DNA of 64,000 nt from Clostridia bacterium (lineage in GTDB: Bacteria; Bacillota; Clostridia; TANB77; CAG-508), in the NCBI GenBank assembly GCA_017470645.1, contig JAFUYJ010000026.1, forward strand, positions 23,574 through 87,573, read 5' to 3'. Both the position numbers and the translations under genes were made by a program. Of this stretch, positions 10,901-18,049 are shown piece by piece. The notes below the pieces were generated by a model that made no database searches, had not been told where the DNA came from, and saw nothing but the letters and a program-made list of their open reading frames with translations. Every line of letters begins with the position of its first letter. Within the stretch, counting starts at the first letter, position 1.

Positions 10901-12452
10901 AGCAGATAATGATTATCAAACCGTAAAGAACAGAGTCGACTTCATAAATGAGGTATGGGATGTGGTAGGAGTTCAATGCAAGAGAAAACATTTAACATTC
11001 GATACTGTAGTAGAGACAGAAAACGCTGATGAAGAACATGCATCAGATGCGCAATTAATGGCAATTACAGGACTTCAATTATTGAAGAACATGGATACGG
11101 AAGATGCAGACTATATATACAGAGACTTAAAAGAAATGTTGATTGAGCTTGCATACTACACAGAAGCTGAATTTGATTACCTAGATACCGATAAACTAGA
11201 ATGGTTTATACCAGACTATCAACCTGAAGTATGGCCACAAAACTCAGATAATGAAATATTAGATTTTGCAGCGATATTATATCCAAAAGAAGAAAAAGAT
11301 GAAAATGATGATACAGAACCAACTGAAGAAGAAGAATTTAGACAAACCATGGGATTAAGTATAGATAAGTCACAAGGATTTGACCCAGATTTACAAGTAA
11401 TAGCACCAGGAGATTGTATTATTCTAAGTGCTGAAGAAAACGAAATAGAAATAGAATTTAGAGCAGATGAACAACCTGAAATAGCAGTTTTAGATAAATA
11501 TACAATGATAATTGAAGGTATAAACATTGAAGATGGAATAACAATTATAGATGAAGACGAAAACGAAACTAATATTAGTTATGAAAGTGCAATAAAAAAC
11601 AAAACAAGAATTCCTGTGCATTCAGTTATAGGTAAAACAGGAAAAGATGAAATAAAAGTATACTTATTAAATTCTAAGGGTGGAATTATAAGCAATGTTG
11701 ACCATTATATGGCTCCAGAAGTTGCAACAGTTAGCACACAGTCAGATAGTTTTTCAATAACTGGAACAGTGTTAACTAAGGATGAATTTACAAATTGTTG
11801 TTTATCATATATGAGCTCAAGAGGTATTAATAATAGTGATTTTTCAGAAACTAATTTAAGAAAGTTTTATGAAATTTGTGTAAGTTCAGGGGTGAACCCA
11901 GAATTTGCTTTTGTAACAGCAATAGCCGAAAGTGGATTAACAGCAGGGGAAGCAACAAGTACACATAATTATTGGGGATTAGATACTCCAAATGGAAGCT
12001 CAGTTCCATCACTTGGAACAATGCTTGAAACATTACAAAAATACTGTGATAGACTTGTAGAATATCAAGATCCAACAAGTAGTTTTTACACAATGATTAT
12101 GGCAAAATATGAAGAGCGTGCAGCGTGTACAGAAAATGGAGGCTGCAATCCAAATGGATATGGTAAACCAGATACTTTACAAGGATTACAAAGTATATAT
12201 TCATACGTAGGTGATCACGTAGAGGGTGGCTCAGGAACTGGAGGATATTACTATTTAGACCCTGGTGTTGCAGGCTTTACAGGAGTATATAGCACTCATC
12301 AAGAATTCCTTACAAAATGTAAAAATAACCACCCATATGGAAGTAAAGCGTCAATATGGGAACAAGCTCAATATACGGCATACCAGGTTGAAAGTAAAGT
12401 TGAAAAAGCTAAAGAGATTTTTGGAGAAAACGCAGGGAAAGCGATACATTAA
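7950..12452 (+). CDS. large membrane-anchored protein with C-terminal glucosaminidase-like cell-wall hydrolase
   Basis: A 1500-residue protein. Residues 1-75 are charged and cytoplasmic (Glu/Gln/Arg-rich). A single transmembrane helix lies at about 78-101 (PVIVIVFLIIVIIGFVGYFM). A very long extracellular part follows without a family I can name. Residues 1279-1410 resemble GH73/lysozyme-like glucosaminidases: SGVNPEFAFVTAIAESGL with candidate catalytic Glu1327, then NYWGLDTPNGSS. Family knowledge: such domains cut the glycan strands of peptidoglycan, which conjugation and secretion machines need to cross the Gram-positive wall. With the M23 enzyme at 1988 the operon encodes both a peptide- and a glycan-cutting activity. 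The ribosome site AAGGAGGTGA (7936-7945) is excellent. Chain length is unusual: most wall hydrolases of such systems have 300-500 residues. Confidence 0.75.
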   Translation: MPNTNQPDNQDNLDEVQEDELRRQPEERSAAEQAARQAAGDAVRAGRDKLVQRISATKVGQAIKSAFTATKGFLAGHLVPVIVIVFLIIVIIGFVGYFMYMPSLIRGKFAEFSGKLMEVFYGDNHRLTVKSIDEEKRIELLQYLNDMGLDVVGYGFAPGVKFEEDGEGKEVIKEYTTHLMTGEEHDSNDSDIEDAKGDLLYYYLMAGERAYTINDDGLDGTLEKLYRLNPGYLLTSKALELLFGQDDAFKGMINITGDEGFDGVEVEIDRENQDLIITKNKNLVDEYEYAFSMGDWTGRYGTPVEFSLALHLATMSSGMMRELITNPNLQTAVSIGLDEVECNINFRFNVKNPDGSVRELMLPFNDPNGNQYALRDKIANNETISEDDISIEGLYYVYKGLEVFKYQVITNTEKLLQRGEDYNSIGIGNISRHLETMEALTGSRDIAVQVGNVDYEQTSSDGKTEYDGDEIVIPVYYRKDDGFSKSTVTANSGAYICQYDKEGERPDESTGKLNASTIPETNQIVNLQYEEVKDQENGENENYFMYKLKNDVEGNDFSDSYEYIPKADKYKLTRDDGSQFDSADVTVYRIRGLETFFGEHTLDTNDIVYLTSHKEAYDAMLEEIDWFISLAIWSNGWDMSEFNYNTSMDNLNQFYASEDSNRNISTVSYYRNLFDQAISGQGDVSLADVYNQLIADYETIKNKSIPVESTQSEVESRLKKLDYEVFTDKVVYFIYEQFNDKMDESGSVVKYVQPYIKSVVKHWFKDVDFMADGVYSESDAAIELAFPAETELPEEVEAVTVLTPKNGGRVSTQMDEPYVIKGDTVLRDGKIVDDHNTSIKDAVNKTADVSDYNWGDGYRTTKKIFTQGFYYTFDGTADTARSIYFQEELENASYGEIIEFSVSNGRIVKAQRNPQREIIGMDMIFDKNAITIYYEGEDEEELKLYESDNENIRRYSDAKKTNLKVPVKKYIIVYNNSNLEYLSPADNDYQTVKNRVDFINEVWDVVGVQCKRKHLTFDTVVETENADEEHASDAQLMAITGLQLLKNMDTEDADYIYRDLKEMLIELAYYTEAEFDYLDTDKLEWFIPDYQPEVWPQNSDNEILDFAAILYPKEEKDENDDTEPTEEEEFRQTMGLSIDKSQGFDPDLQVIAPGDCIILSAEENEIEIEFRADEQPEIAVLDKYTMIIEGINIEDGITIIDEDENETNISYESAIKNKTRIPVHSVIGKTGKDEIKVYLLNSKGGIISNVDHYMAPEVATVSTQSDSFSITGTVLTKDEFTNCCLSYMSSRGINNSDFSETNLRKFYEICVSSGVNPEFAFVTAIAESGLTAGEATSTHNYWGLDTPNGSSVPSLGTMLETLQKYCDRLVEYQDPTSSFYTMIMAKYEERAACTENGGCNPNGYGKPDTLQGLQSIYSYVGDHVEGGSGTGGYYYLDPGVAGFTGVYSTHQEFLTKCKNNHPYGSKASIWEQAQYTAYQVESKVEKAKEIFGENAGKAIH

Positions 12453-12486
12453 GTCAAGCTAACTAAACTTGGGAGGTATAATTTAT

Positions 12487-13056
12487 ATGAAAAATAGAAG
12501 ACTAATTTTTATTATAGCTATAATAGTATTAATTTTAATAAGCCTCGTAACTGCATATAATATAATAGTTTCAAAGACTCAAAGAACAGAGGTAGAGAAA
12601 TATTTAAATTATATTAATTCCGAAGAAATCGGAGAAGAAGTAAAAACACCAAAAATGATGCATGTTGTATTAGCTGCATATAAGGGCAACGTAAAAGATT
12701 TATCAATTGTAAAATCAATTACATACTTCAAAACCAACATAATACCAGAAATTCAAGAAAACACAAAAAATCATATATCAAAATCAATGTATTATAAATG
12801 GCATAAAAAACAATTAAAACAACAAATAGGAATAAGTAATAAACAGGAATACAATCTGTTGGTTGAGAAATGTAACATACTAACAAGTACAGACAACATT
12901 GATTACATGAAATTTGATACAGACACAATAAAAATTGATTCAAATGGGTTAGATGTAGTATTACGTGTAAAGTGTAAAGATAGTGCAGAAGTAAAATTTA
13001 ATGTGAGAATATTAAAGAAAGCCAATGAAAGCCAAACATCAATATATATAAAATAA
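12487..13056 (+). CDS. small membrane-anchored protein, unknown
   Basis: I do not recognise this 189-residue protein. It has a single N-terminal hydrophobic helix (about residues 6-26) after a short basic stretch, and a polar, Lys-rich outer part. I chose the ATG at 12487 because GGGAGGT (12471-12477) is correctly spaced from it; a TTG at 12469 in the same frame overlaps that site and is unlikely. The gene follows the hydrolase gene by 34 bases and precedes two more single-helix proteins, so it belongs to the tail of the secretion operon. Topology suggests an exported accessory subunit; nothing more can be said. Confidence 0.6.
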   Translation: MKNRRLIFIIAIIVLILISLVTAYNIIVSKTQRTEVEKYLNYINSEEIGEEVKTPKMMHVVLAAYKGNVKDLSIVKSITYFKTNIIPEIQENTKNHISKSMYYKWHKKQLKQQIGISNKQEYNLLVEKCNILTSTDNIDYMKFDTDTIKIDSNGLDVVLRVKCKDSAEVKFNVRILKKANESQTSIYIK

Positions 13057-13073
13057 AAGTAAAGGGTGTCGCC

Positions 13074-13727
13074 ATGAGCAAGGTTAAGAGTGATATAAGA
13101 ATTAAAGATTTAAAATGGTTAATTATAATAATACTGATAACATTAGTATTATTAGTAATATATCTAAAAGAATATGCCATAAATGCTAAAATAGAAAACG
13201 AAGCAATAATTAACACAAAAAATGAAACTCAGCAAGCTAGCCAACAAGAAAATAAAACATCCCAGGTCGAAATACAAAGAACAGATGAAGATGTGGTAAA
13301 GTATCTGTCTGGACTAGATGAAAGAAGTAGAATGGAATACTATTGTGGTGAATACTTAAAGCATATAAAATACAAAGAATATGAGGATGCATATAATTTA
13401 TTGTATCCTGAGTTCAAAGAAAACTACTTCCCAACATTAGAAAAATTCGAAGAATATGTAAAAAATTATTACCCTAAATTTTTTGCTGTTCAATATGATG
13501 ATATTGACAGGCAAGGAGATATTTATATCATCAGATTAAAAATTGTAGATGCAACAAATTCGTCAAAAGACAGCAATAATGCAGAAAGCAGCAAAGACAA
13601 CATACAAAGAATGGTAATTCGCGAAAATGGATTTAATGATTTTGTAATGTCATTTCAAGTTAACAATATAGATGAAAATAACGTAGATAATAGCACAAGA
13701 ACTGATAATATAGAAAACAACAATTAA
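13074..13727 (+). CDS. membrane-anchored NTF2-like accessory protein
   Basis: A 217-residue protein with one helix near residues 14-32, a Gln/Ser/Thr-rich spacer, and a folded part beginning near residue 80. The folded part contains KEYEDAYNLLYPEFKENYFP followed by TLEKFEEYV. The same pattern (KAYELISEDCKKNYYP, then TLESFKGYV) is in the next protein, so the two are paralogues. The layout of a helix carrying 'Y..A...L...FK..YFPTLE.F..Y' followed by beta strands fits the DUF4878/NTF2-like fold often seen in lipoproteins and type IV secretion accessory proteins (compare the VirB8/TcpC fold, also NTF2-like). That similarity is judged by eye. The ATG at 13074 has a modest AAAGGGTG site. Confidence 0.55.
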   Translation: MSKVKSDIRIKDLKWLIIIILITLVLLVIYLKEYAINAKIENEAIINTKNETQQASQQENKTSQVEIQRTDEDVVKYLSGLDERSRMEYYCGEYLKHIKYKEYEDAYNLLYPEFKENYFPTLEKFEEYVKNYYPKFFAVQYDDIDRQGDIYIIRLKIVDATNSSKDSNNAESSKDNIQRMVIRENGFNDFVMSFQVNNIDENNVDNSTRTDNIENNN

Positions 13728-13758
13728 ATAAAACTTATAATAAAGAGGAGTATATGAG

Positions 13759-14742
13759 ATGAGTAATAGAAGCGATTTTCAAGTTAAAATTATAAATTTC
13801 TGGAAAAAACATAAAAAAAAGATTTTTATAATAATTGTAATTTGGTTAATAATTATAGTTATTAACCAAATTCTAAAGCACAGAAAACCAGCTGAAAAAC
13901 AGCCATCTACAACATATACTCCTCATACTACTGTTATGGGCGATGGTGATGAAGAAGTACCTGAACAATATCAAAAGCCTATTGAAGAGTACATTGATAA
14001 ATACTTCAATTACTGTAACAATGGGGAATATGAAAAAGCGTATGAACTTATTTCAGAGGATTGCAAAAAGAACTATTATCCAACATTAGAAAGTTTTAAA
14101 GGATATGTAGATGAAATCTTCAAAGGAAAAAAGAAAATTTATAACATACAAAGTTATTCAATAGTTGATGACAAATACACATATAATATCCGAATATTAG
14201 ATGATATACTTGCAAACGGTACATCAGAATCATTTGAATTAGGTGGAAAAACATACGAAAATGGATATTATTATTACGAAGAAAAGCTAATATTCACAGA
14301 AGAAAATGGAGAGCTTAAACTATCAATACAATATATCGATGATTCAGAACCTAACATTATAGTAGAGGATGAAAATTTTACTGTTAGAATTACCAAGAAA
14401 GTAGCAGATTATGAGTCAGAAACATATACAGTTCAAATAGATAACAAAACAGACAATTATATTGTAATCTCTGATGGAAAGCAAAAAGATGAAATAACAA
14501 TGAACTATAACGGAAGAGAAAAGAACTTGAAGAATAAAATCGCTAATTTATATATAAGACCACATTCATTTGCTGTAAGAGAATTCACATTTGAAAATTA
14601 CTTTGATGAAGGACGTACGGCAGACACGCTTAAGTTCAACGCGGTAAGAGTTTTAAAGAATTATGATGTAGAAAAAGGAACAACTCAAGAAAATTTAGAT
14701 GAAGCAGTACAACTTTATAGTTTTGAAATAAATATGAAATAA
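13759..14742 (+). CDS. membrane-anchored NTF2-like protein with C-terminal beta domain
   Basis: A 327-residue paralogue of the preceding protein. It has one transmembrane helix (about 18-38), a short Pro/Thr spacer, an NTF2-like domain at about residues 73-195 (KAYELISEDCKKNYYP motif), and an added C-terminal beta-rich domain (about 200-327) with Asn/Asp-rich turns. VirB8 and the Gram-positive TcpC proteins have one or two NTF2-like domains behind a single helix, so these two proteins are candidate VirB8/TcpC-like scaffold parts. This is an inference from topology and operon context, not a sequence match I can verify. The operon appears to end here: the stop at 14740 is followed by two palindromic repeat units and then a new promoter. 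Confidence 0.55.
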   Translation: MSNRSDFQVKIINFWKKHKKKIFIIIVIWLIIIVINQILKHRKPAEKQPSTTYTPHTTVMGDGDEEVPEQYQKPIEEYIDKYFNYCNNGEYEKAYELISEDCKKNYYPTLESFKGYVDEIFKGKKKIYNIQSYSIVDDKYTYNIRILDDILANGTSESFELGGKTYENGYYYYEEKLIFTEENGELKLSIQYIDDSEPNIIVEDENFTVRITKKVADYESETYTVQIDNKTDNYIVISDGKQKDEITMNYNGREKNLKNKIANLYIRPHSFAVREFTFENYFDEGRTADTLKFNAVRVLKNYDVEKGTTQENLDEAVQLYSFEINMK

Positions 14743-14749
14743 TGTGAGA

Positions 14750-14780
14750 AACTTTTGGGGACACTGACAAAAAGTTCCAC
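14750..14780. repeat. single arm of dispersed palindromic repeat (subfamily A)
   Basis: The stretch begins with AACTTTTGGGGACACTGAC and ends AAAAAGTTCC, which is one arm of the 70-base palindrome found elsewhere. It lies directly upstream of a complete subfamily B element, so the two subfamilies are side by side here. Confidence 0.8.
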
Positions 14781-14786
14781 CGAGTT

Positions 14787-14856
14787 GATGTTTTGAGGGA
14801 CACTGGTAAAAAACAGCATGAATGTGCTGTTTTTTACCAGTGTCCCTCAAAACATC
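14787..14856. repeat. dispersed palindromic repeat, subfamily B, complete
   Basis: A 70-base near-perfect inverted repeat. The left arm starts GATGTTTTGAGGGACACTGG, continues with a run of A and CAGCAT, and is mirrored in the right arm, which ends CCCTCAAAACATC. The core GGGACACTGG differs from subfamily A (GGGGACACTGAC). It follows the secretion operon and precedes the promoter of the WG-repeat gene, so it may stop transcription. Confidence 0.9.
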
Positions 14857-14881
14857 GCCCTAAATTTCTCCCCACACCCAC

Positions 14882-14910
14882 TTGTAATTTTCCCAAAAAG
14901 ATGATATAGT
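14882..14910 (+). promoter_or_regulatory. sigma-A-like promoter of the WG-repeat gene
   Basis: TTGTAA at 14882-14887 and TATAGT at 14905-14910 are separated by 17 bases, 32 bases before the ATG at 14942. Confidence 0.65.
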
Positions 14911-14941
14911 AAAATAAATCAAAAATTGGAGGTAACACAGA

Positions 14942-16465
14942 ATGAGTAGAGGAAAAAGATATGAAGGCGACCAACAGCTAAACCTAAAAAAAGTTTTTGC
15001 AGTGGTGGCAGTTATTATAGTAATTGTTTTATTTGTAATAGGAATAAAGAAAATACTAAAAGCAGATAAAAACACAGTTGAAAGCAAAAATGTAGAATTA
15101 AACTACTTTACAATGGTAACAAACGGAAACTGGGGAGTAATTAATTCAAGCGGAGAAACAATATTAGAAGCAGCAAATAAAGAAATAATTCAAATTCCAA
15201 ATAAAGCAAAAGCAGTGTTTATAACTACAGAAACAAATTACAGCGACGGAACATCTACAACAAAAGTAGTAAACGAAAACAATCAAGAAATTTTTACAGG
15301 ATATGAAAGCGTATCAACACTACAAAATTATGATGAAAACAATACTTTATGGATTGAAGAAAACCTATTAAAAGTACAAAAAGACGGAAAATACGGATTA
15401 ATAAATTTAGATGGAAAAGAAGTACTACCATGTGAATATGACAGCATTGAAACATTAAAAGGAATTAAAAATAGTATAATCATAAAAAAAGAAAAATCAT
15501 CAGGATTAGTAAATTCTAAAGGAGAAATAGTAGTACCTGTAGAATATAAAACAATATCAGCAGTTAATGAAGACTATAAAAATGGATATATAGTAGAAAA
15601 TGCAGAATCAAAATTTGGAATAATTAATTCAGATGGAAAAAATGTATTAGAAATAAAATATGAAAAAATTGAAAATATCATAGACAACAATAAATACATT
15701 GTAAAAATAGACGGAACATGGGAAGTTATCTCAGAAGATGGAAAAACATATCTAGAAGGTAAAGTATCAAACGTTACAGACATGAATAATGGTAATGTAA
15801 TAATAATTGAAAACGGAAAATACGGAGTTATAAGCTTAGGAGAAGAACAAAAAATTCCTGCAGAATATGATAATTTAGTATATGCATTTGATAACAAATA
15901 CATTGCACAAAAAGGTGGAAAATACGGAGTTATAAGCATAAACAATGAAACATTAATTGATTTTAAATATTCAGAAATTTTACACAACAAATCAACAGAA
16001 TATTTAAAAGCAAAAAATGAAAATGACACATACGACTACATCTCGAAAACTCTAGTTACAAAATTCACACTATCAGATGCAAATGAAACATTTATAAAGG
16101 ATAAATACATAAGCGTAAATGTTAAAGGTGAAACAAAATACTATGACTATCAATTAGAAGAGAAATCAAACAAAGATATATATACAGCTAACACATTATT
16201 TGTATATCAAGAAAACGGAAAATACGGTTACAAAAACAAAGACGGAAAAGTTATAGTAGAAGCAAAATATGATGATGCAAAAGAACAAAATGACTATGGT
16301 TTCGTAGCAGTAAAAAAGGACGGAAAATGGGGAGCATTAGATCAATACGGAAAAATAGTTTCAGAAACAAAATATGATTTAGAAAACAATGAATCAATTG
16401 ACTTTATTGGAAAATGGCATATCGGATTTTCCAATGGTGCAGTTTATTATACTGATGCGGAATAG
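14942..16465 (+). CDS. WG-repeat protein, membrane anchored
   Basis: A 507-residue protein with a basic N terminus and one transmembrane helix (about residues 15-37), followed by nine or ten copies of the WG repeat. Each copy has the form 'GKYG.IN..G...+P.EYD.I'. Examples are GNWGVINSSGETI, DGKYGLINLDGKEVLPCEYD, SKFGIINSDGKNVLEIKYEK and DGKWGALDQYGKIVSETKYD. Family knowledge: WG repeats form beta-propeller-like or solenoid folds of mostly unknown role in envelope proteins. It has its own promoter (14882-14910) and a GGAGGTAA site before the ATG, and a symmetric hairpin follows the stop, so it is probably monocistronic. A ligand or partner cannot be named. Confidence 0.85.
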   Translation: MSRGKRYEGDQQLNLKKVFAVVAVIIVIVLFVIGIKKILKADKNTVESKNVELNYFTMVTNGNWGVINSSGETILEAANKEIIQIPNKAKAVFITTETNYSDGTSTTKVVNENNQEIFTGYESVSTLQNYDENNTLWIEENLLKVQKDGKYGLINLDGKEVLPCEYDSIETLKGIKNSIIIKKEKSSGLVNSKGEIVVPVEYKTISAVNEDYKNGYIVENAESKFGIINSDGKNVLEIKYEKIENIIDNNKYIVKIDGTWEVISEDGKTYLEGKVSNVTDMNNGNVIIIENGKYGVISLGEEQKIPAEYDNLVYAFDNKYIAQKGGKYGVISINNETLIDFKYSEILHNKSTEYLKAKNENDTYDYISKTLVTKFTLSDANETFIKDKYISVNVKGETKYYDYQLEEKSNKDIYTANTLFVYQENGKYGYKNKDGKVIVEAKYDDAKEQNDYGFVAVKKDGKWGALDQYGKIVSETKYDLENNESIDFIGKWHIGFSNGAVYYTDAE

Positions 16466-16508
16466 GAAACTTATGGGGCGACTTTTTGTAAGTCGCCCCA
16501 TAAGTTTC
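16466..16508. terminator. bidirectional hairpin between convergent genes, repeat-related
   Basis: Arms GAAACTTATGGGGCGACTT and AAGTCGCCCCATAAGTTTC pair around a short loop (TTTGT). The position between the convergent WG-repeat and tatD genes fits a shared terminator. Its outer bases resemble the dispersed palindrome (GAAACTT..GGGG), but the core is different. Confidence 0.75.
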
Positions 16509-17354
16509 TTATTTAATAGCAAAAACACGAAGAGCATTTTCATACGTACATTTAGCAATATCTTCAACAGAAACACCTTTAAATTCAGCCAACTTTTCTG
16601 CCACAAACTTCACATTTCGTGAATCATTTCGCGTACCCCTTACAGGCTCAGGTGCTAAATAAGGGCTGTCTGTTTCAATCAACATTCTATCGAAAGGAAC
16701 CATCTCAGCAACTTCTTTAGCATTCTTTGAATTTTTAAAAGTTACAGGTCCCGCAAATGAGATATAAAAACCAAGCTTTAGGGCTTCCTTTACCAACTCC
16801 ACATTTAATGGACAACAATGAAAAACGCCAGGTTTTACAGTAGGACAAACATTTTTTAAAATATCTAAAGTATCCATAACTGCCTCTCTAGTATGAATAA
16901 CTATTGGCAAATTTAGCTTGTTTGCAAGCTCAATCTGCTTAATAAATACACGTTTTTGAATTTCTCTGTTTAATTTATTCCAATGATAATCTAATCCAAT
17001 CTCACCTATAGCTACAACTTTCTTATTTGAAACAGCAAGATTTTCAATTTCCTGTAACTGTTTATCCACAATTATTTCACAATCTGTGAATAACTTTTTT
17101 ATCTCTTCGACAGTTTTACCTTCCAAATCTTCATCTTGCACCTGACCTGGAATATCATTAGGGGAGATTCCAACAATTGTATAAATAAAGTTATACTTAT
17201 TAGAAAGCTCAACTCCTTGAATCGATGACTCCAAACTATATCCAGCACTGATTAATTTAGTAACACCTGAGTCATGTATACTCTTTATTATTTCATCTCT
17301 ATCCTCATTAAATTTCTCATCATTATAATGAGCATGATTATCAAATAGCTCCAT
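16509..17354 (-). CDS. tatD: TatD family metal-dependent hydrolase (DNase)
   Basis: A 281-residue protein, the typical length for the family. It opens with DNHAHYND (metal ligands H7 and H9), followed by the TatD landmarks GEIGLDYHW (Glu ligand), VIHTREA, VFHCC and ETDSPYLAPEPVRG (Asp ligand). Family knowledge: TatD enzymes are TIM-barrel amidohydrolase-like metal-dependent 3'-5' exonucleases or deoxyribonucleases acting in the cytoplasm in DNA quality control. The start is fixed by AAAGGAG seven to twelve bases upstream on the minus strand. It lies 80 bases downstream of acpS on the same strand and probably shares its promoter. The pairing with acpS is not a usual functional unit. Confidence 0.93.
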   Translation of the reverse strand: MELFDNHAHYNDEKFNEDRDEIIKSIHDSGVTKLISAGYSLESSIQGVELSNKYNFIYTIVGISPNDIPGQVQDEDLEGKTVEEIKKLFTDCEIIVDKQLQEIENLAVSNKKVVAIGEIGLDYHWNKLNREIQKRVFIKQIELANKLNLPIVIHTREAVMDTLDILKNVCPTVKPGVFHCCPLNVELVKEALKLGFYISFAGPVTFKNSKNAKEVAEMVPFDRMLIETDSPYLAPEPVRGTRNDSRNVKFVAEKLAEFKGVSVEDIAKCTYENALRVFAIK

Positions 17355-17433
17355 TTTTAATTTACTCCTTTATATAAATAACATTAAATTGTAGATTAGC
17401 CATGTTTTAAACTATAACCAGCAAGTATTAACT

Positions 17434-17817
17434 TTATAATTTCTCACAAATGCAGTTAGCGACAGCCATTTTATCCACATGAGATATACTAATAGAAACG
17501 CTAAAACTATTTCCAATGATCTCTTCAAGCTTACCATGAAAGTAAGCAACAGGCCTTCCAACTTCATCGTTTAAAACTTCAATATCCTTCCATTCAATAT
17601 CATATTTATTTGTCAATTGATTAGAAACTGCTTTGAAAATAGCCTCTTTTGCAGCAAATTTACCAGCGTAAGATTGGAATTTTTGTACATTTTTTTTCTC
17701 ACAATATTCTATTTCTCCTTGTGTAAAAACTCTTTCTAAAAATTTATCTCCAAAATTTTCAATACTTTTTTGTATTCTATCAACTTCAATAATATCTACA
17801 CCTATTCCTACAATCAT
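17434..17817 (-). CDS. acpS: holo-[acyl-carrier-protein] synthase
   Basis: A 127-residue protein of the normal AcpS length. The N terminus MIVGIGVDIIEVDRI contains the conserved Asp of the magnesium site, and AGKFAAKEAIFKAVS carries the conserved Glu and Lys. The end SVSISHVDKMAVANCI matches the family (SISH motif). It transfers 4'-phosphopantetheine from coenzyme A to the serine of acyl carrier protein, which activates ACP for fatty-acid synthesis in the cytoplasm. An AAGGAAGG site precedes the start, and a promoter with TTGACT and TATATT lies just upstream (17851-17879, minus strand). It is the first gene of a likely acpS-tatD transcript. Confidence 0.95.
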   Translation of the reverse strand: MIVGIGVDIIEVDRIQKSIENFGDKFLERVFTQGEIEYCEKKNVQKFQSYAGKFAAKEAIFKAVSNQLTNKYDIEWKDIEVLNDEVGRPVAYFHGKLEEIIGNSFSVSISISHVDKMAVANCICEKL

Positions 17818-17850
17818 TTAAAATACCTTCCTTTTTACAGTTCTAAAAGA

Positions 17851-17879
17851 AATATAACCGCTGTTAGCTAAAAAGTCAA
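17851..17879 (-). promoter_or_regulatory. sigma-A-like promoter for acpS-tatD
   Basis: On the minus strand TTGACT (17879-17874) and TATATT (17856-17851) are separated by 17 bases. It is 34 bases from the acpS start. Confidence 0.7.
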
Positions 17880-17958
17880 GTATTTTATTGTGAACTATTG
17901 CTGAAATTTTGGCAACCCAAAAATATTTTCAAAAACTATTTTCTAAAAAGTACTTTAA

Positions 17959-17967
17959 TGATATAAT
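17959..17967 (+). promoter_or_regulatory. extended -10 promoter for the acidic protein gene
   Basis: TGATATAAT is a perfect extended -10 element (TG, one base, TATAAT). The matching -35 region is poor, as expected for this type. A degenerate piece of the dispersed repeat (GAAACTTT ... AAAAAGTTCC, about 17996-18029) lies in the leader. Confidence 0.55.
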
Positions 17968-18049
17968 AGAAAAAAAGTTGGAAAATTAGGGAAATGAAAC
18001 TTTCATAAGCTACCTAAAAAGTTCCATCAGAAAAGGATGTTGAAGTAAT

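Noticed and set aside
1..14742. A complete integrative conjugative element
   Set aside because: No integrase, relaxase, coupling ATPase, origin of transfer or attachment site is visible; only the distal envelope genes are in the window.
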